Source: Mycobacterium gordonae (GTDB lineage: Bacteria; Actinomycetota; Actinomycetes; Mycobacteriales; Mycobacteriaceae). Taken from it: a stretch of 64,000 bases of DNA. Position 1 is the stretch's first letter. The number at the start of each line of letters is the position of its first letter. A model generated the notes under the pieces. That model did not search any database. It was not told where the DNA came from and saw nothing but the letters and a program-made list of their open reading frames with translations. Location of the stretch: assembly GCF_017086405.1 (NCBI RefSeq), contig NZ_CP070973.1, positions 4,620,739 through 4,684,738 on the forward strand, given 5' to 3'. Below are positions 33,401 through 42,659 of this stretch, in pieces. The position numbers and the translations under genes were made by a program.

Positions 33401-35167
33401 TCAGGACGTGAACGGGAACGGCCGACCAATCAGCGCCGACCCGACCGCTACCGCCCCGATCCCGACGCCGAAGACACCGAACATCGCGTTGGTCGCGGGA
33501 ATGAGTTGCAGGTACCGGTTGAAGCCGCCGAGGTCACCGGCCGCCAGATGATCGACGCCGGTGGCGAAGTAGTGCAGATCCGAGGTGACGAAATACCCGG
33601 GTCCGGCGATCAGAACCGGTGCTATCAGCCGGCCAATTTCGATGGCATTGACCACGGCCGCGGGGGCGCCATGACGGATCGCCTCGTCCGACAGTGAATC
33701 ACCGAACTGATAAATGCTGGAGGTGATGACGGGATCGATCTGATCGTCGATGACGGTGCTGACCCATCGATCCAGGTCGTTCAGGGGGGTGCTGACGGCG
33801 TGCGTCAGCTGCGGCGGCACCGGGAAGTCGGTGGGTATGGCCGGCACCCTGATCGCGATCGGCGACGAAAGATGCTCCGGAATAGGCAGATTCGGTAGCT
33901 GCGGCAGTCCTACACCGAACAGGGCGTCGTTGACTCCTTGTTCCGTGCCTCGGGCGAAGTCGCCGATCACCGCCAGCGGATCAAGCTGTGTCGGAAACAG
34001 GCCGGCCGGCGTGTGCACGTCCGCGTAACCGGTGCGGTCGTAGCCCAGCTCCACGATCACCCGCAGGTTCGGTTGAACGAGGTCCAGCAGCGGTTCGGGC
34101 ACCACCCCACGCAACGGCTGGAGCAGCGGCAGATTCTCGGTGGGAATCAGGATGTACGTGAGGTCGGTAGCCGTCGGAGACACCGGCGCAACGGTGCCTG
34201 CGGCGATTTGCGCGGCCGTCAGCTCCTGGTAAGTGCCGTGCGAATAGAAGATGCCCAGAATCGCGTTGGCGGAGGACACGACGTTGAGTGGGTATTGCGG
34301 AAAGTCGGCCCAGCCGTCGTATTGCCGGGTGTAGACGGTCGTCGGGTAGATGCTGTCTGGTGTGGCGCCGGAGAAGGTCAGGCCGAGGGGCTGAAGGTGC
34401 ACGTCGGGAAAACGGGCCAGTATGCCCCCGTTGGGGTTGTTGGGATTACCCAGCAACACGAACGACAACTGATCCGGACCCGGGCGCAGGTCGGGCGGCA
34501 GGCTGGCCAGGTGACGCATTTCCATGGTGGCCACCGAGGCGCTTTGCGAGAAGCCCAGCACGACGGCGTCTCGTCCCGCGCCGTATTCGGCCATGATCGC
34601 GCCGTGCAGGATGGACGCTCCGCGGGCCACCGATTCGTCGAAGGTCAGGCTGGGAATGCCGCTGAACGGTTGGAACTGTTCGGGTGTGGTCAAGCCGAAG
34701 GGCGTCGCGCCCGGGAAGAACGGCCGGATGTAGAGGTTGTAGACCTGACGCAGGTAATGGCCCGAGGGCACCGGATTCCCGGTGGGACCCATGATCAGGG
34801 CCGTCGGCCCGTAGAGCGACAGGGCCGGCTTGGCCAGCGTGGGAGCAGACGCAGCCGAGGTGCCGCCGTCCGCCAGCCGGGTCGCACCGGCCACCTCGGT
34901 ATCGGTGTAGGCCCGTGCCGCCGAGTTAAGTCCCCGGACCACTCCGTCGTGGAACGCGGCCACTTGCGTGGCCAGGGCCTGATAGTCGCGGGCGAACGTT
35001 CCGAACAGGTCGGCTACCGCCTCGGAGACCTCGTCAGCCGCCGCGGCGGCAATCTGGGTGGTCGGCAGTACCGCCGCCGCGTTGGCCGTGCTGATCGTCG
35101 CGCCGATGCGGCTCAGATCCGACGCCGCTGAGGCGATCACGTGCAACTCGGCGACCACAACCGACAT
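33401..35167 (-). CDS. PE-family protein with PE-PPE serine hydrolase domain
   Basis: 588 residues from ATG 35167. Residues 1-95 are a PE domain (MSVVVAELHVIASAASDLSR, then the conserved Asp/Tyr region RDYQALATQ). After a linker comes the PE-PPE alpha/beta hydrolase domain with nucleophile GFSQSAS, SFVLLGNPNNPNGG and DGWADFPQYPLN. PE proteins are exported by ESX/type VII systems, and this hydrolase domain includes esterases and acyltransferases used in mycobacterial glycolipid assembly. Downstream of the ABC exporter and PKS, it could modify the exported product at the cell surface. That link is inference. A C-terminal region of about 150 residues has no assigned domain. Confidence 0.88.
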   Translation of the reverse strand: MSVVVAELHVIASAASDLSRIGATISTANAAAVLPTTQIAAAAADEVSEAVADLFGTFARDYQALATQVAAFHDGVVRGLNSAARAYTDTEVAGATRLADGGTSAASAPTLAKPALSLYGPTALIMGPTGNPVPSGHYLRQVYNLYIRPFFPGATPFGLTTPEQFQPFSGIPSLTFDESVARGASILHGAIMAEYGAGRDAVVLGFSQSASVATMEMRHLASLPPDLRPGPDQLSFVLLGNPNNPNGGILARFPDVHLQPLGLTFSGATPDSIYPTTVYTRQYDGWADFPQYPLNVVSSANAILGIFYSHGTYQELTAAQIAAGTVAPVSPTATDLTYILIPTENLPLLQPLRGVVPEPLLDLVQPNLRVIVELGYDRTGYADVHTPAGLFPTQLDPLAVIGDFARGTEQGVNDALFGVGLPQLPNLPIPEHLSSPIAIRVPAIPTDFPVPPQLTHAVSTPLNDLDRWVSTVIDDQIDPVITSSIYQFGDSLSDEAIRHGAPAAVVNAIEIGRLIAPVLIAGPGYFVTSDLHYFATGVDHLAAGDLGGFNRYLQLIPATNAMFGVFGVGIGAVAVGSALIGRPFPFTS

Positions 35168-35236
35168 CGCTGCCACTCCTACCATCCCGTGTGCGCCCCA
35201 GGAGCGCTGCCCAGCGGTGGATGGTATCGCTTTGGC

Positions 35237-36097
35237 TCAGTTCTTGTCGGACCATCGGAAAACGGCGAGGCAGGCGATCAACCCGCCGATACTCCATGCC
35301 GTCAGGATGAAGAACGTCTGCCAGTGCTCCCAGCTGCCGGCAGGTTCGAACACCACCATGTTTTGCGGCAACAGCACCGACCGGAAGCCTTGCGCCATCC
35401 ATTTCACCGGAAAGACAGATCCGATGGTCAGCATCCACGCCGGCAATACCATCAGCGGCACATAGGTTCCGGACAGGAACTGCAGCCCGACCGCCGGGCC
35501 GTTGGTGAGGACGGCCGCCGAGACCGCATTACTGGCGAAGTTGCTGATGAAGATGCCTAGCAACGAGCAACTGACGATACCCAGCAGGAACACCCAGGTC
35601 AGCGTGAACCAGCCGAAAACGGTTGTGGGCAGCCGCAGTTTGAAGATCAGCACTCCCACCGAGAGCAGCACCACGGCCTCGGCGAGACTGGCGACGGCAA
35701 CCAGCAGAATCTTGCCGATGAAATACGACGACGCGGTCGTCGGCGTCCCGCGAAGCCGTCGCAGGGCGCCGGTGTCGCGGTCGGCCGCGATGCTGATGCC
35801 CAGGTTGATGAACGATGTCGAGAGAATGCCGTAGGCGAGCATGCTGGCGGCGATCACGGCGCCGGTGCTGGTATCGCTGTCCGGCAGCTTCGCGGAGAAG
35901 ATGGACCCCAACAAGATACAGATGACAGCCGGCATCGAAAATGTCAGTGCCACCTGTTCGGGGCGACGGTAGAACATCTTGAGTTCGGGGACAACGCGCG
36001 ACAATCCGATGCGCACGGGTGACGGCAGCGCTGAATCGGACTCAGCGGCGCGGTGTCTCGTCGGTCGGGTGCGTCTGGTGTGGTCGACGGCCATCAT
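35237..36097 (-). CDS. ABC-2 type exporter permease
   Basis: 286 residues from ATG 36097 (an ATG at 36094 is equally possible). Six membrane segments with the ABC-2 layout: YRRPEQVALTFSMPAVICILL, a cytoplasmic AADRDTGALRRLRGTP loop, and TNGPAVGLQFLSGTYVPL before VFPVKWMAQGFRSVLLP. This is a DrrB-like permease for drugs or lipids. Its start overlaps the ATPase stop (ATGATG), so both are translated together. The preceding PKS gene shares the operon, pointing to export of the polyketide product. Confidence 0.9.
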   Translation of the reverse strand: MMAVDHTRRTRPTRHRAAESDSALPSPVRIGLSRVVPELKMFYRRPEQVALTFSMPAVICILLGSIFSAKLPDSDTSTGAVIAASMLAYGILSTSFINLGISIAADRDTGALRRLRGTPTTASSYFIGKILLVAVASLAEAVVLLSVGVLIFKLRLPTTVFGWFTLTWVFLLGIVSCSLLGIFISNFASNAVSAAVLTNGPAVGLQFLSGTYVPLMVLPAWMLTIGSVFPVKWMAQGFRSVLLPQNMVVFEPAGSWEHWQTFFILTAWSIGGLIACLAVFRWSDKN

Positions 36098-36960
36098 GCC
36101 CGGCCGATCAATTGCAGGTACGCGTCTTCCAGCGTCGGCCGGGTAACGGTCAGCTGACTCAATTCCACTCCGTCCCGGGACCGCTGTCTGATCAGCTCGG
36201 TCGGATGATCGGTCTCCTCCACGTGGACCCGGTCGCCCTCCATCCACCGGACCGTCGCCGCGGACTTCACGTAACCGGTCAATTTCGTCGGCGAATCGAC
36301 TGCGACCACTCTTCCTTCGGCGATGACGGCCACGCGGTCGGCCAGGGTGGCCGCTTCGTCGAGGTAATGGGTGGTGAGCAGGATGGTCGTGCCGTCGCCG
36401 GCCAACAGTCTGATGAGGTCCCAGAACTGCCGTCGGGCTTCCGGGTCGAAACCGGTCGTCGGTTCGTCGAGGAAAAGCATGCTAGGCATGGCGATGATGC
36501 CGAGGGCGACGTCGAGGCGACGGCGTTGCCCGCCGGACAGCGTCCGCACTTTCGAACCCGACACCGCACCGAGTCCGACGAGTTCGAGCACCTCTTGCGG
36601 AACTCGAGCTTCGCCATAGCATTTCGCGAACATGTGCATGGTTTCGGACACGGTCAGCATGCCGAAGTCGCTGGCCTCCTGCAGCACTATGCCGATCTTG
36701 GCGCGCCAGGACCTGCCGGCGGTTCCGGGATCTTCGCCCAGCACCGCCACCTCGCCGGCATCGCGTTTACGGTGGCCTTCGAGGATTTCGATGGTGGTCG
36801 ACTTGCCCGCGCCGTTGGGTCCCAGGATTGCGAAGATCTCGCCGTACCCGACATCGAGGTCCAGCTCGCGTACCGCCTGAATATTCCCGTATGCCTTGGA
36901 CAAACCGCGGACGCGCACCGCGGACGACTGATCGGTAGACGTGCCCGCAGCCGCACTCAC
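36094..36960 (-). CDS. ABC exporter ATP-binding protein (DrrA-like)
   Basis: 288 residues. Walker A GPNGAGKST, Q-loop VLQEASDF, signature LSGGQRRRLDVALG, Walker B MLFLDEPTTGFDP and H-switch LTTHYLDEAA are all intact. The C-terminal extension of about 65 residues is typical of DrrA-type drug/lipid exporters. It starts with GTG overlapping the PKS stop by four bases (GTGA), which is direct evidence for translational coupling of synthase and exporter. Confidence 0.93.
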   Translation of the reverse strand: MSAAAGTSTDQSSAVRVRGLSKAYGNIQAVRELDLDVGYGEIFAILGPNGAGKSTTIEILEGHRKRDAGEVAVLGEDPGTAGRSWRAKIGIVLQEASDFGMLTVSETMHMFAKCYGEARVPQEVLELVGLGAVSGSKVRTLSGGQRRRLDVALGIIAMPSMLFLDEPTTGFDPEARRQFWDLIRLLAGDGTTILLTTHYLDEAATLADRVAVIAEGRVVAVDSPTKLTGYVKSAATVRWMEGDRVHVEETDHPTELIRQRSRDGVELSQLTVTRPTLEDAYLQLIGRA

Positions 36961-39900
36961 GATTGCGTCCCTCCGGCCTCCTGCTCGCCTCCTTCGAGTT
37001 CGGCCAGGAGCTGTCGCAGTTCAGCCTCGGACAGCTGGTCGATGAGTCGATCGACTTCGTCGTCAGCGGTACTCGGTTCTGCCTCCTGATCGGAGACCGC
37101 GTCGGCGTCGGCACCCGGCAAATGCAGCTCTGCCAGTATTCGGGCGGCGAGGGAGTTGACGCTCACCCCCCGCAGCAGTTCGAGCACCGGCAGGTCGATC
37201 GCGAACATCGAATTGACCCGCACCCTGAAGTCCATGGCCATCATCGAATCCAAGCCGATGTCGTTGAGGGTGTCGTCAGGACCGATCTCGCCGACGGCGA
37301 GATCGAAGACGACAGCAGCGATCTGACGGACGTGGCCGGCGACTGCGTCGAGCCGGTCGGCTTCGGGAATCCCGGAGAGAAACTGGAGTATCGACGATTC
37401 CGAATCCGCCGGATCCGCCGCCGTCTCGGCCGTTCCCAGTTCCGAGAACATCGGCGGCAGCCCCGCACCGAGCCCGACGCTGCGGGCCCGCCTCCAATCG
37501 GCAGTGATGGCCACGACGTTGGGCGTCCGCTGGTTGATCAGCCGGTCGAGTATCCGCGCGCCGGCGGCGGGGGTGATGAGTTCGATTCCACGCTGGGCAT
37601 ATACCTTCTCCAGCTTGAGCTCCTCGACCATCCCCACCGACCAGGGGCCCCATCCGATGGTGAGCGCGGGCAGCCCCCGGGCCTGCCGATAGTGCGCGAA
37701 CGCGTCCAGGAACGCGTTCGCGGCAGCGTAGTTGCCCTGTCCGGGTGAGGCGATGACCGAACCAGCGGAACCGAACATGACGAAGAACTCCAGATCGCAG
37801 CCCTGGAAGGTCTCGTGCAGCACACGGCTACCGGTGATCTTCGGCGCCAGCACCGTGGCGAAATCGGCTTCGCTCATGTTGACCAGGAGTTGATCGTCAA
37901 CTGAGCCCGCTGCGTGGATGATCCCGCGGACCGGTCGACCGCCGGCTCGGGTGTGATTGCTCAGCCACGTCTGCACCTGGTCGGCGTCGGTGATGTCGAC
38001 ACTGGCGGTGATCACCTGAGCGCCAAGGCGTTCGATGGTGCGGATGGTGTCCACCGTCGCGAAATGCGCGCTGCCCTGGGCCAGCTCGGGCCAGTGCTCC
38101 CGCGGCGGGATCTCGCTTCGGCCCAGCAGCGCGATGTGGCGCGCCCCGCGTTCGGCGAGGTAAGTGGCCACGATGCGGCCCAGGGCGCCGCCTCCGCCGG
38201 TGACGACGTAGGTGGCAGCACTGGTGAGTTTGGTGGGGAACGGTTTGGTCAGGCTGCTGCACAGGCGAAGCCGGGGAACGTAGGTGGTGCCGCCGCGTAT
38301 CGCCACCTGGTCCTCAGAATCGTCGGTGAGAAGGTGCCGGCAGATGCGCGCGGCGTTCTGGACGTGGTCGTCGGCGTCGTCGATGTCGAGCAGCCCGCCC
38401 CACTGATCGGCGAATTCCTGGTGCCCGATGACACGGCCGAGCCCCCACACCGGGGCCTGGTCGACGGCTAGCGTCGTAGTCCCCGGCGCCGGTTGCGCGT
38501 TGCCGGTCACTACGTACAACCGGGGCCGCACCGTGTCCTGATCGGCGAAGGCTTTGACGAGCTGCAGAATCGCGAAAAGACCAATCTTGTAGTCGATTTC
38601 GGACTGTCCGGTGATGTCCAGCGGCCAGCAGTCGACCAACCCGGCGACATCACCGGCCCGTTGCAGGTGTGCGGCGAGCAGTTGGCGCAGCTGTTCGGGA
38701 CGCCGCGGATCCACCACGTACCCGCCGTCGATTTCGGTCAGCGCAGCGCCGGATCGGCGTTCGACCGCCCAGGCCCGTTGGCCATGGCCACGGAGCTGTT
38801 CTATGACCGCGGCACCGACGCCGGAGTCGTCGACCAGGACCAGCCAACCGCGCTCGGGGGCCGCGCTCTCCAGCTCGTATCCGGTGTCTTCGATTGCCTG
38901 CCAAACAATCTCGTAGAGACCCTTGTCGATACGTTCGGGCGACATGCGAGACGAAGCGGTGAGGGATTCCACGGTGAAGCCGCTGAAGACGGCAAGCGGC
39001 TCGCCGACGCCGTCGATGATGGTGATGTCGCTTTCGATGCGTTCCCTGGTGGCCGAGACAACGCGCACGTGAGCGGTCATGTCTTCCCGCGGTGAGCCGT
39101 AGATGGCGCTGCGGCGGATTCTGGTGGGAAGGTAGGGACTCTCGTCGGCGTCCTGCCCGACGATGTTGGCGCCGAACAGTGCCTGGAACGCCGCGTCGAT
39201 GAGCGCGGGATGGAATCCGTATCGGTCGACTTCTGCGGTGATCGGTGCCGGAATCGCGATCGCGGCGGCGGCCCAGCCATCGCCGGCAGTGAGTTTCGTG
39301 ACGGCTTGAAATGCCTCACCGTATGCGAACCCGATGGCGCGCGTGCGGTCGTAGAATTCCTCCCCGCTGAGAGTGGTGACAAGGTCGGCGTCTTGCGCGG
39401 AATCACTGCGGTCGGACTCGGACGTTCTGGGGCGAGTGTTCAATTCCGCGGTCGCCGTGATCGCCCACTGCAGCTCCCCATCGGTTGTCGCGGTGAACGC
39501 GGCGAATTCCAGGGCGCCGGTGTCCTGGTTGAGCGTAGTGCGGAGAACCGGATCGCAGGTTTCGTCGAGGATGAGGGCACGTTTGAGCACCAGGTTGTCG
39601 ACACAGTGCTCCGAGGATCCATAGGTTGCTGTCGCCGCCGCCAACGCCATTTCGACGAACACCGCGCCGGGCACGATCGTGCTGCCCTGCACCTGATGGT
39701 CCGCGAGGAAGGGCGCCAGGTGCGTGCTCAACTCGACCTCCCAGGTCGGGTGCACGGCGCTTACCGGTTGCCCCAGCAGCGGATGGATCGGGTTGTAGTG
39801 CAGATCCTCCACGGCTTCCTGGGTTTCGTTCCAGTAGCGTTTGGATTGCCACGGGTAGCTGGGCAGCTTGAGCAGTCGCGCTCCCCCGCCCGGGTAGAGC

Positions 39901-42512
39901 GCCTCCCACGCGATCGGGTGGCCGTGACAGTGCAGCGCGCCAACGCAATTCATCAGCGTGCGGGAATCGTCGTCGTCGCGTCGCTGGGCGGCCATGACGA
40001 CGATGTCCATCTTGCGATCGCCGTGCTGACTCCCGGCGATCTCGATGAGCGAGGACGCCAGCACGGGGTGCGGGCCCAGCTCGACGAAGTGCGTGTATCC
40101 GTCCTCCAGCATGCGGCGCGCCGCGGGCTCGAAAAGCACTGTGGCGCGGGTGTTCTGCCACCAGTAGGAGGCGCCGGCCGCGTAGCGCTCCAGCAGTTCA
40201 CCGGTGACCGTGGAGTACAGCGGGATGGTCCCGGCATCCGAGGAGAGCCCCTGCAACGCGCTGCACAGGTCGTCTTTCACCGCATCCATGTAATGCGTGT
40301 GGTACGGCACCTGGACGTTGAGGAACCTGTTGAATGCCTTCGCGTCGTCGAGCTGGCCGGCGATGTCGTCCAGGACGTCGCTGTCACCGGCGAGGGTCAC
40401 CGCTGACGGGCTGTTGATCGCCGCGATGGAGACCCGACGCCCGATCTCATCGCGCGCCTTGTCGTCCAGCGTCTGTAGCAGCACGTCGGCGCCGAGACCG
40501 ACGGCCAGCATGCGACCGAGTCCGGTGGTGCGTTGTTGAAGGCGACTGCGGTGATAGATCACCTGGATGGCGTCCTCGAAGGTCAGCAGTCCGGCGAGGT
40601 GATGAGCGGCCACTTCACCTGCGCTGTGCCCGATCACCGCGTCGGGTCTGATGCCCCACCGACCCAATTGCGCCGCCAGTGCCACCTGGATGGCGAAGTT
40701 GGCCGGCTGCGCTATCGCTGTCTGCGCCATCCGGGAGCCGGACTCGTGGGATAGAAGTTCCTCGACCAGCGACCAATCCGTGTAGCGGGACAGTTCGCGA
40801 TCGCTGCGCAGGATGCTTTCGGTGAAGGCCGGATAGACGTCGAACAGCCCCCGGCACATCCTCCACCACTGCGGGCCCATGCCGGTGCACACGAAGGCCA
40901 GTTTCGGCGTGGTGGGCAGGACGCGGTGGGACGCGATCTGCCCGCCGTCTGCGAGGGTTTGCAGCTGATCTCGGGCGTCAGCGATGCTGTCGGCGATGAG
41001 AGCACGCCGATAGTTCAGATGCGAGCGGCGTCGGCCCAGGGTGTAGCCGAGATCGGCCAGCGTCAGATCGGGATGAGCGCTGAGGTGCTGCGCCAGGTTC
41101 TGTGCCGTCGCCAGCAGCGCTTCCTCGTTGCGCGCCGAGATGGGCAGCACAGCCAGCGGCGGGTGCTCAGCATCGACGGTCGTCCCGGTGCGGGCCGGCG
41201 GCTCAGCCAGCACAACGTGGGCGTTGGTGCCGCCGAACCCGAAAGAGTTGACCCCCGCCAGACGCCGTTCGCATGCGGGAAACTCGCGGCCGATGCGTGG
41301 AATGTCGATCTTCATCTGCGACAGCGGGATCCGCCCGCTGGGATGCTTCAGGTGCAGGTTCGCCGGGATGTACCCGTGTTTGAGCACCAGCGCACTCTTG
41401 ATCAACCCGGCAACGCCGGCACCGGCCTCGAGATGCCCGATGTTGGTCTTGACCGATCCGATCAGGAGAGGACGCGTCGCCGGCCGGTCCGCGGCCAACG
41501 CGTTTGCCAACGCCTGCATCTCGACCGGGTCGCCGACCGGGGTACCGGTGCCGTGCGCCTCGACGTACCCGATCTCGTTGGGGTGAACGCCCGCACGCCG
41601 CAAGGCCGTCGTGATCGCGGATTGTTGCGCCTCTTCGCTGGGAACCGTGATGCTGTCGGTGTGGCCGTCCTGCGATACCGCGGTTCCCAGGATCTGGGCG
41701 TATATCTCATCGCCGTCGCGGAGCGCCCGATCTAGTGGTTTGATGACGACAACGGCCCCGCCTTCGCCGCGCGCGTAACCGTCAGCGGACTCGTCGAATG
41801 CCTTGCAGCGCCCGTCGGGACTGAGGAATCCGCTCTTGGATTCGGCGATGGCCGTGTTGGGACCCACCATGATGTTGACACCGCCGGCCAGCGCGAGATC
41901 ACATTCGCCGTTCCAGATGCTCTGCGCTGCAAGGTGTACCGCGACCAGCGAGCTTGAGCATGCGGTATCCACCGTCATGCTCGGACCGCGGAAGTCGAAG
42001 GTGAACGAGATCCGGTTGGCCAGCATCGTCATCATCATGCCGGTGGCGGAATGGGTCTTGAAGCGGTAACGGCTGGTGCGACCCTGGTTTTGCAACAGCT
42101 GGTAGTCAAGCGTGAAGCCGCCGATGAAAACACCGACGTCGGTGCCGGCCAAGTCGTCTAACGGTAACCCGCCATCTTCCAACGCCTCCCACGTCGTCTG
42201 CAGCATCAAACGTTGCTGCGGGTCGAGCAGGTTCGCCTCGCGTGGCGAGATTCCGAAAAACTGGGGGTCGAATTTGTCTATTTCGCTGAGGAACCCGCCG
42301 CGGCGGGTGACCATCTTGCCGACCTTCTTGGGATTCGGATCGTGATATTTGTCGGCATTCCAACGTGTTTCGGGAACGACGCATGTCGCGTCGGTGCCGC
42401 TGCACAGCAGGTTCCAGAATTCTTGCGGGGTGTTGGCGCCGCCTGGGAATCGGCACCCGATTCCGATGACCGCCAAGGGTTCTCGAGTGCCTTGCGCGGC
42501 GCCCATGTTCAT
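36957..42512 (-). CDS. Type I polyketide synthase, KS-AT-DH-KR-ACP
   Basis: 1851 residues, one complete module without enoyl reductase. KS (10-435): Cys185 in TACSSS, His320 in EAHGTGT, His360 in NIGH. AT (about 540-835): Ser630 in GHSAGE; the extender-selectivity position reads VPYHTHYM (735-742) instead of HAFH or YASH. DH (about 905-1190): His939 in HQVQGSTIVP and Asp1106 in HPALIDAAFQ. KR (about 1430-1620): GGGGALG, a VDD motif (B-type-like) and Tyr1595 in GQGNYAAAN. ACP Ser1756 in GLDSMMAM. A charged coiled tail (1815-1851, LIDQLSEAELRQLLAELEG) looks like a docking helix. Length and domain order equal those of bacterial iterative 6-methylsalicylate-type synthases, but a single reducing module is also possible. 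It is followed by coupled exporter genes. Confidence 0.92.
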   Translation of the reverse strand: MNMGAAQGTREPLAVIGIGCRFPGGANTPQEFWNLLCSGTDATCVVPETRWNADKYHDPNPKKVGKMVTRRGGFLSEIDKFDPQFFGISPREANLLDPQQRLMLQTTWEALEDGGLPLDDLAGTDVGVFIGGFTLDYQLLQNQGRTSRYRFKTHSATGMMMTMLANRISFTFDFRGPSMTVDTACSSSLVAVHLAAQSIWNGECDLALAGGVNIMVGPNTAIAESKSGFLSPDGRCKAFDESADGYARGEGGAVVVIKPLDRALRDGDEIYAQILGTAVSQDGHTDSITVPSEEAQQSAITTALRRAGVHPNEIGYVEAHGTGTPVGDPVEMQALANALAADRPATRPLLIGSVKTNIGHLEAGAGVAGLIKSALVLKHGYIPANLHLKHPSGRIPLSQMKIDIPRIGREFPACERRLAGVNSFGFGGTNAHVVLAEPPARTGTTVDAEHPPLAVLPISARNEEALLATAQNLAQHLSAHPDLTLADLGYTLGRRRSHLNYRRALIADSIADARDQLQTLADGGQIASHRVLPTTPKLAFVCTGMGPQWWRMCRGLFDVYPAFTESILRSDRELSRYTDWSLVEELLSHESGSRMAQTAIAQPANFAIQVALAAQLGRWGIRPDAVIGHSAGEVAAHHLAGLLTFEDAIQVIYHRSRLQQRTTGLGRMLAVGLGADVLLQTLDDKARDEIGRRVSIAAINSPSAVTLAGDSDVLDDIAGQLDDAKAFNRFLNVQVPYHTHYMDAVKDDLCSALQGLSSDAGTIPLYSTVTGELLERYAAGASYWWQNTRATVLFEPAARRMLEDGYTHFVELGPHPVLASSLIEIAGSQHGDRKMDIVVMAAQRRDDDDSRTLMNCVGALHCHGHPIAWEALYPGGGARLLKLPSYPWQSKRYWNETQEAVEDLHYNPIHPLLGQPVSAVHPTWEVELSTHLAPFLADHQVQGSTIVPGAVFVEMALAAATATYGSSEHCVDNLVLKRALILDETCDPVLRTTLNQDTGALEFAAFTATTDGELQWAITATAELNTRPRTSESDRSDSAQDADLVTTLSGEEFYDRTRAIGFAYGEAFQAVTKLTAGDGWAAAAIAIPAPITAEVDRYGFHPALIDAAFQALFGANIVGQDADESPYLPTRIRRSAIYGSPREDMTAHVRVVSATRERIESDITIIDGVGEPLAVFSGFTVESLTASSRMSPERIDKGLYEIVWQAIEDTGYELESAAPERGWLVLVDDSGVGAAVIEQLRGHGQRAWAVERRSGAALTEIDGGYVVDPRRPEQLRQLLAAHLQRAGDVAGLVDCWPLDITGQSEIDYKIGLFAILQLVKAFADQDTVRPRLYVVTGNAQPAPGTTTLAVDQAPVWGLGRVIGHQEFADQWGGLLDIDDADDHVQNAARICRHLLTDDSEDQVAIRGGTTYVPRLRLCSSLTKPFPTKLTSAATYVVTGGGGALGRIVATYLAERGARHIALLGRSEIPPREHWPELAQGSAHFATVDTIRTIERLGAQVITASVDITDADQVQTWLSNHTRAGGRPVRGIIHAAGSVDDQLLVNMSEADFATVLAPKITGSRVLHETFQGCDLEFFVMFGSAGSVIASPGQGNYAAANAFLDAFAHYRQARGLPALTIGWGPWSVGMVEELKLEKVYAQRGIELITPAAGARILDRLINQRTPNVVAITADWRRARSVGLGAGLPPMFSELGTAETAADPADSESSILQFLSGIPEADRLDAVAGHVRQIAAVVFDLAVGEIGPDDTLNDIGLDSMMAMDFRVRVNSMFAIDLPVLELLRGVSVNSLAARILAELHLPGADADAVSDQEAEPSTADDEVDRLIDQLSEAELRQLLAELEGGEQEAGGTQS

Positions 42513-42659
42513 CCTTTCTGACCGACGACCCGAGTGCGACTATCGCTGGATCGCTGCCGGCGGGTTGCCTGGTGATCTGCCGAGGTTGCTGTTTTCAGCC
42601 GGCACCGCGACGCCGAGAAGGCGCGGCGAGGCTGCAACTTGCGTGAAGATTTCGCAGGA

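Noticed and set aside
39210..40406. A 398-codon open frame opposite the PKS AT/DH region
   Set aside because: The PKS frame has every catalytic motif; the antisense frame has no domain and no start signal.
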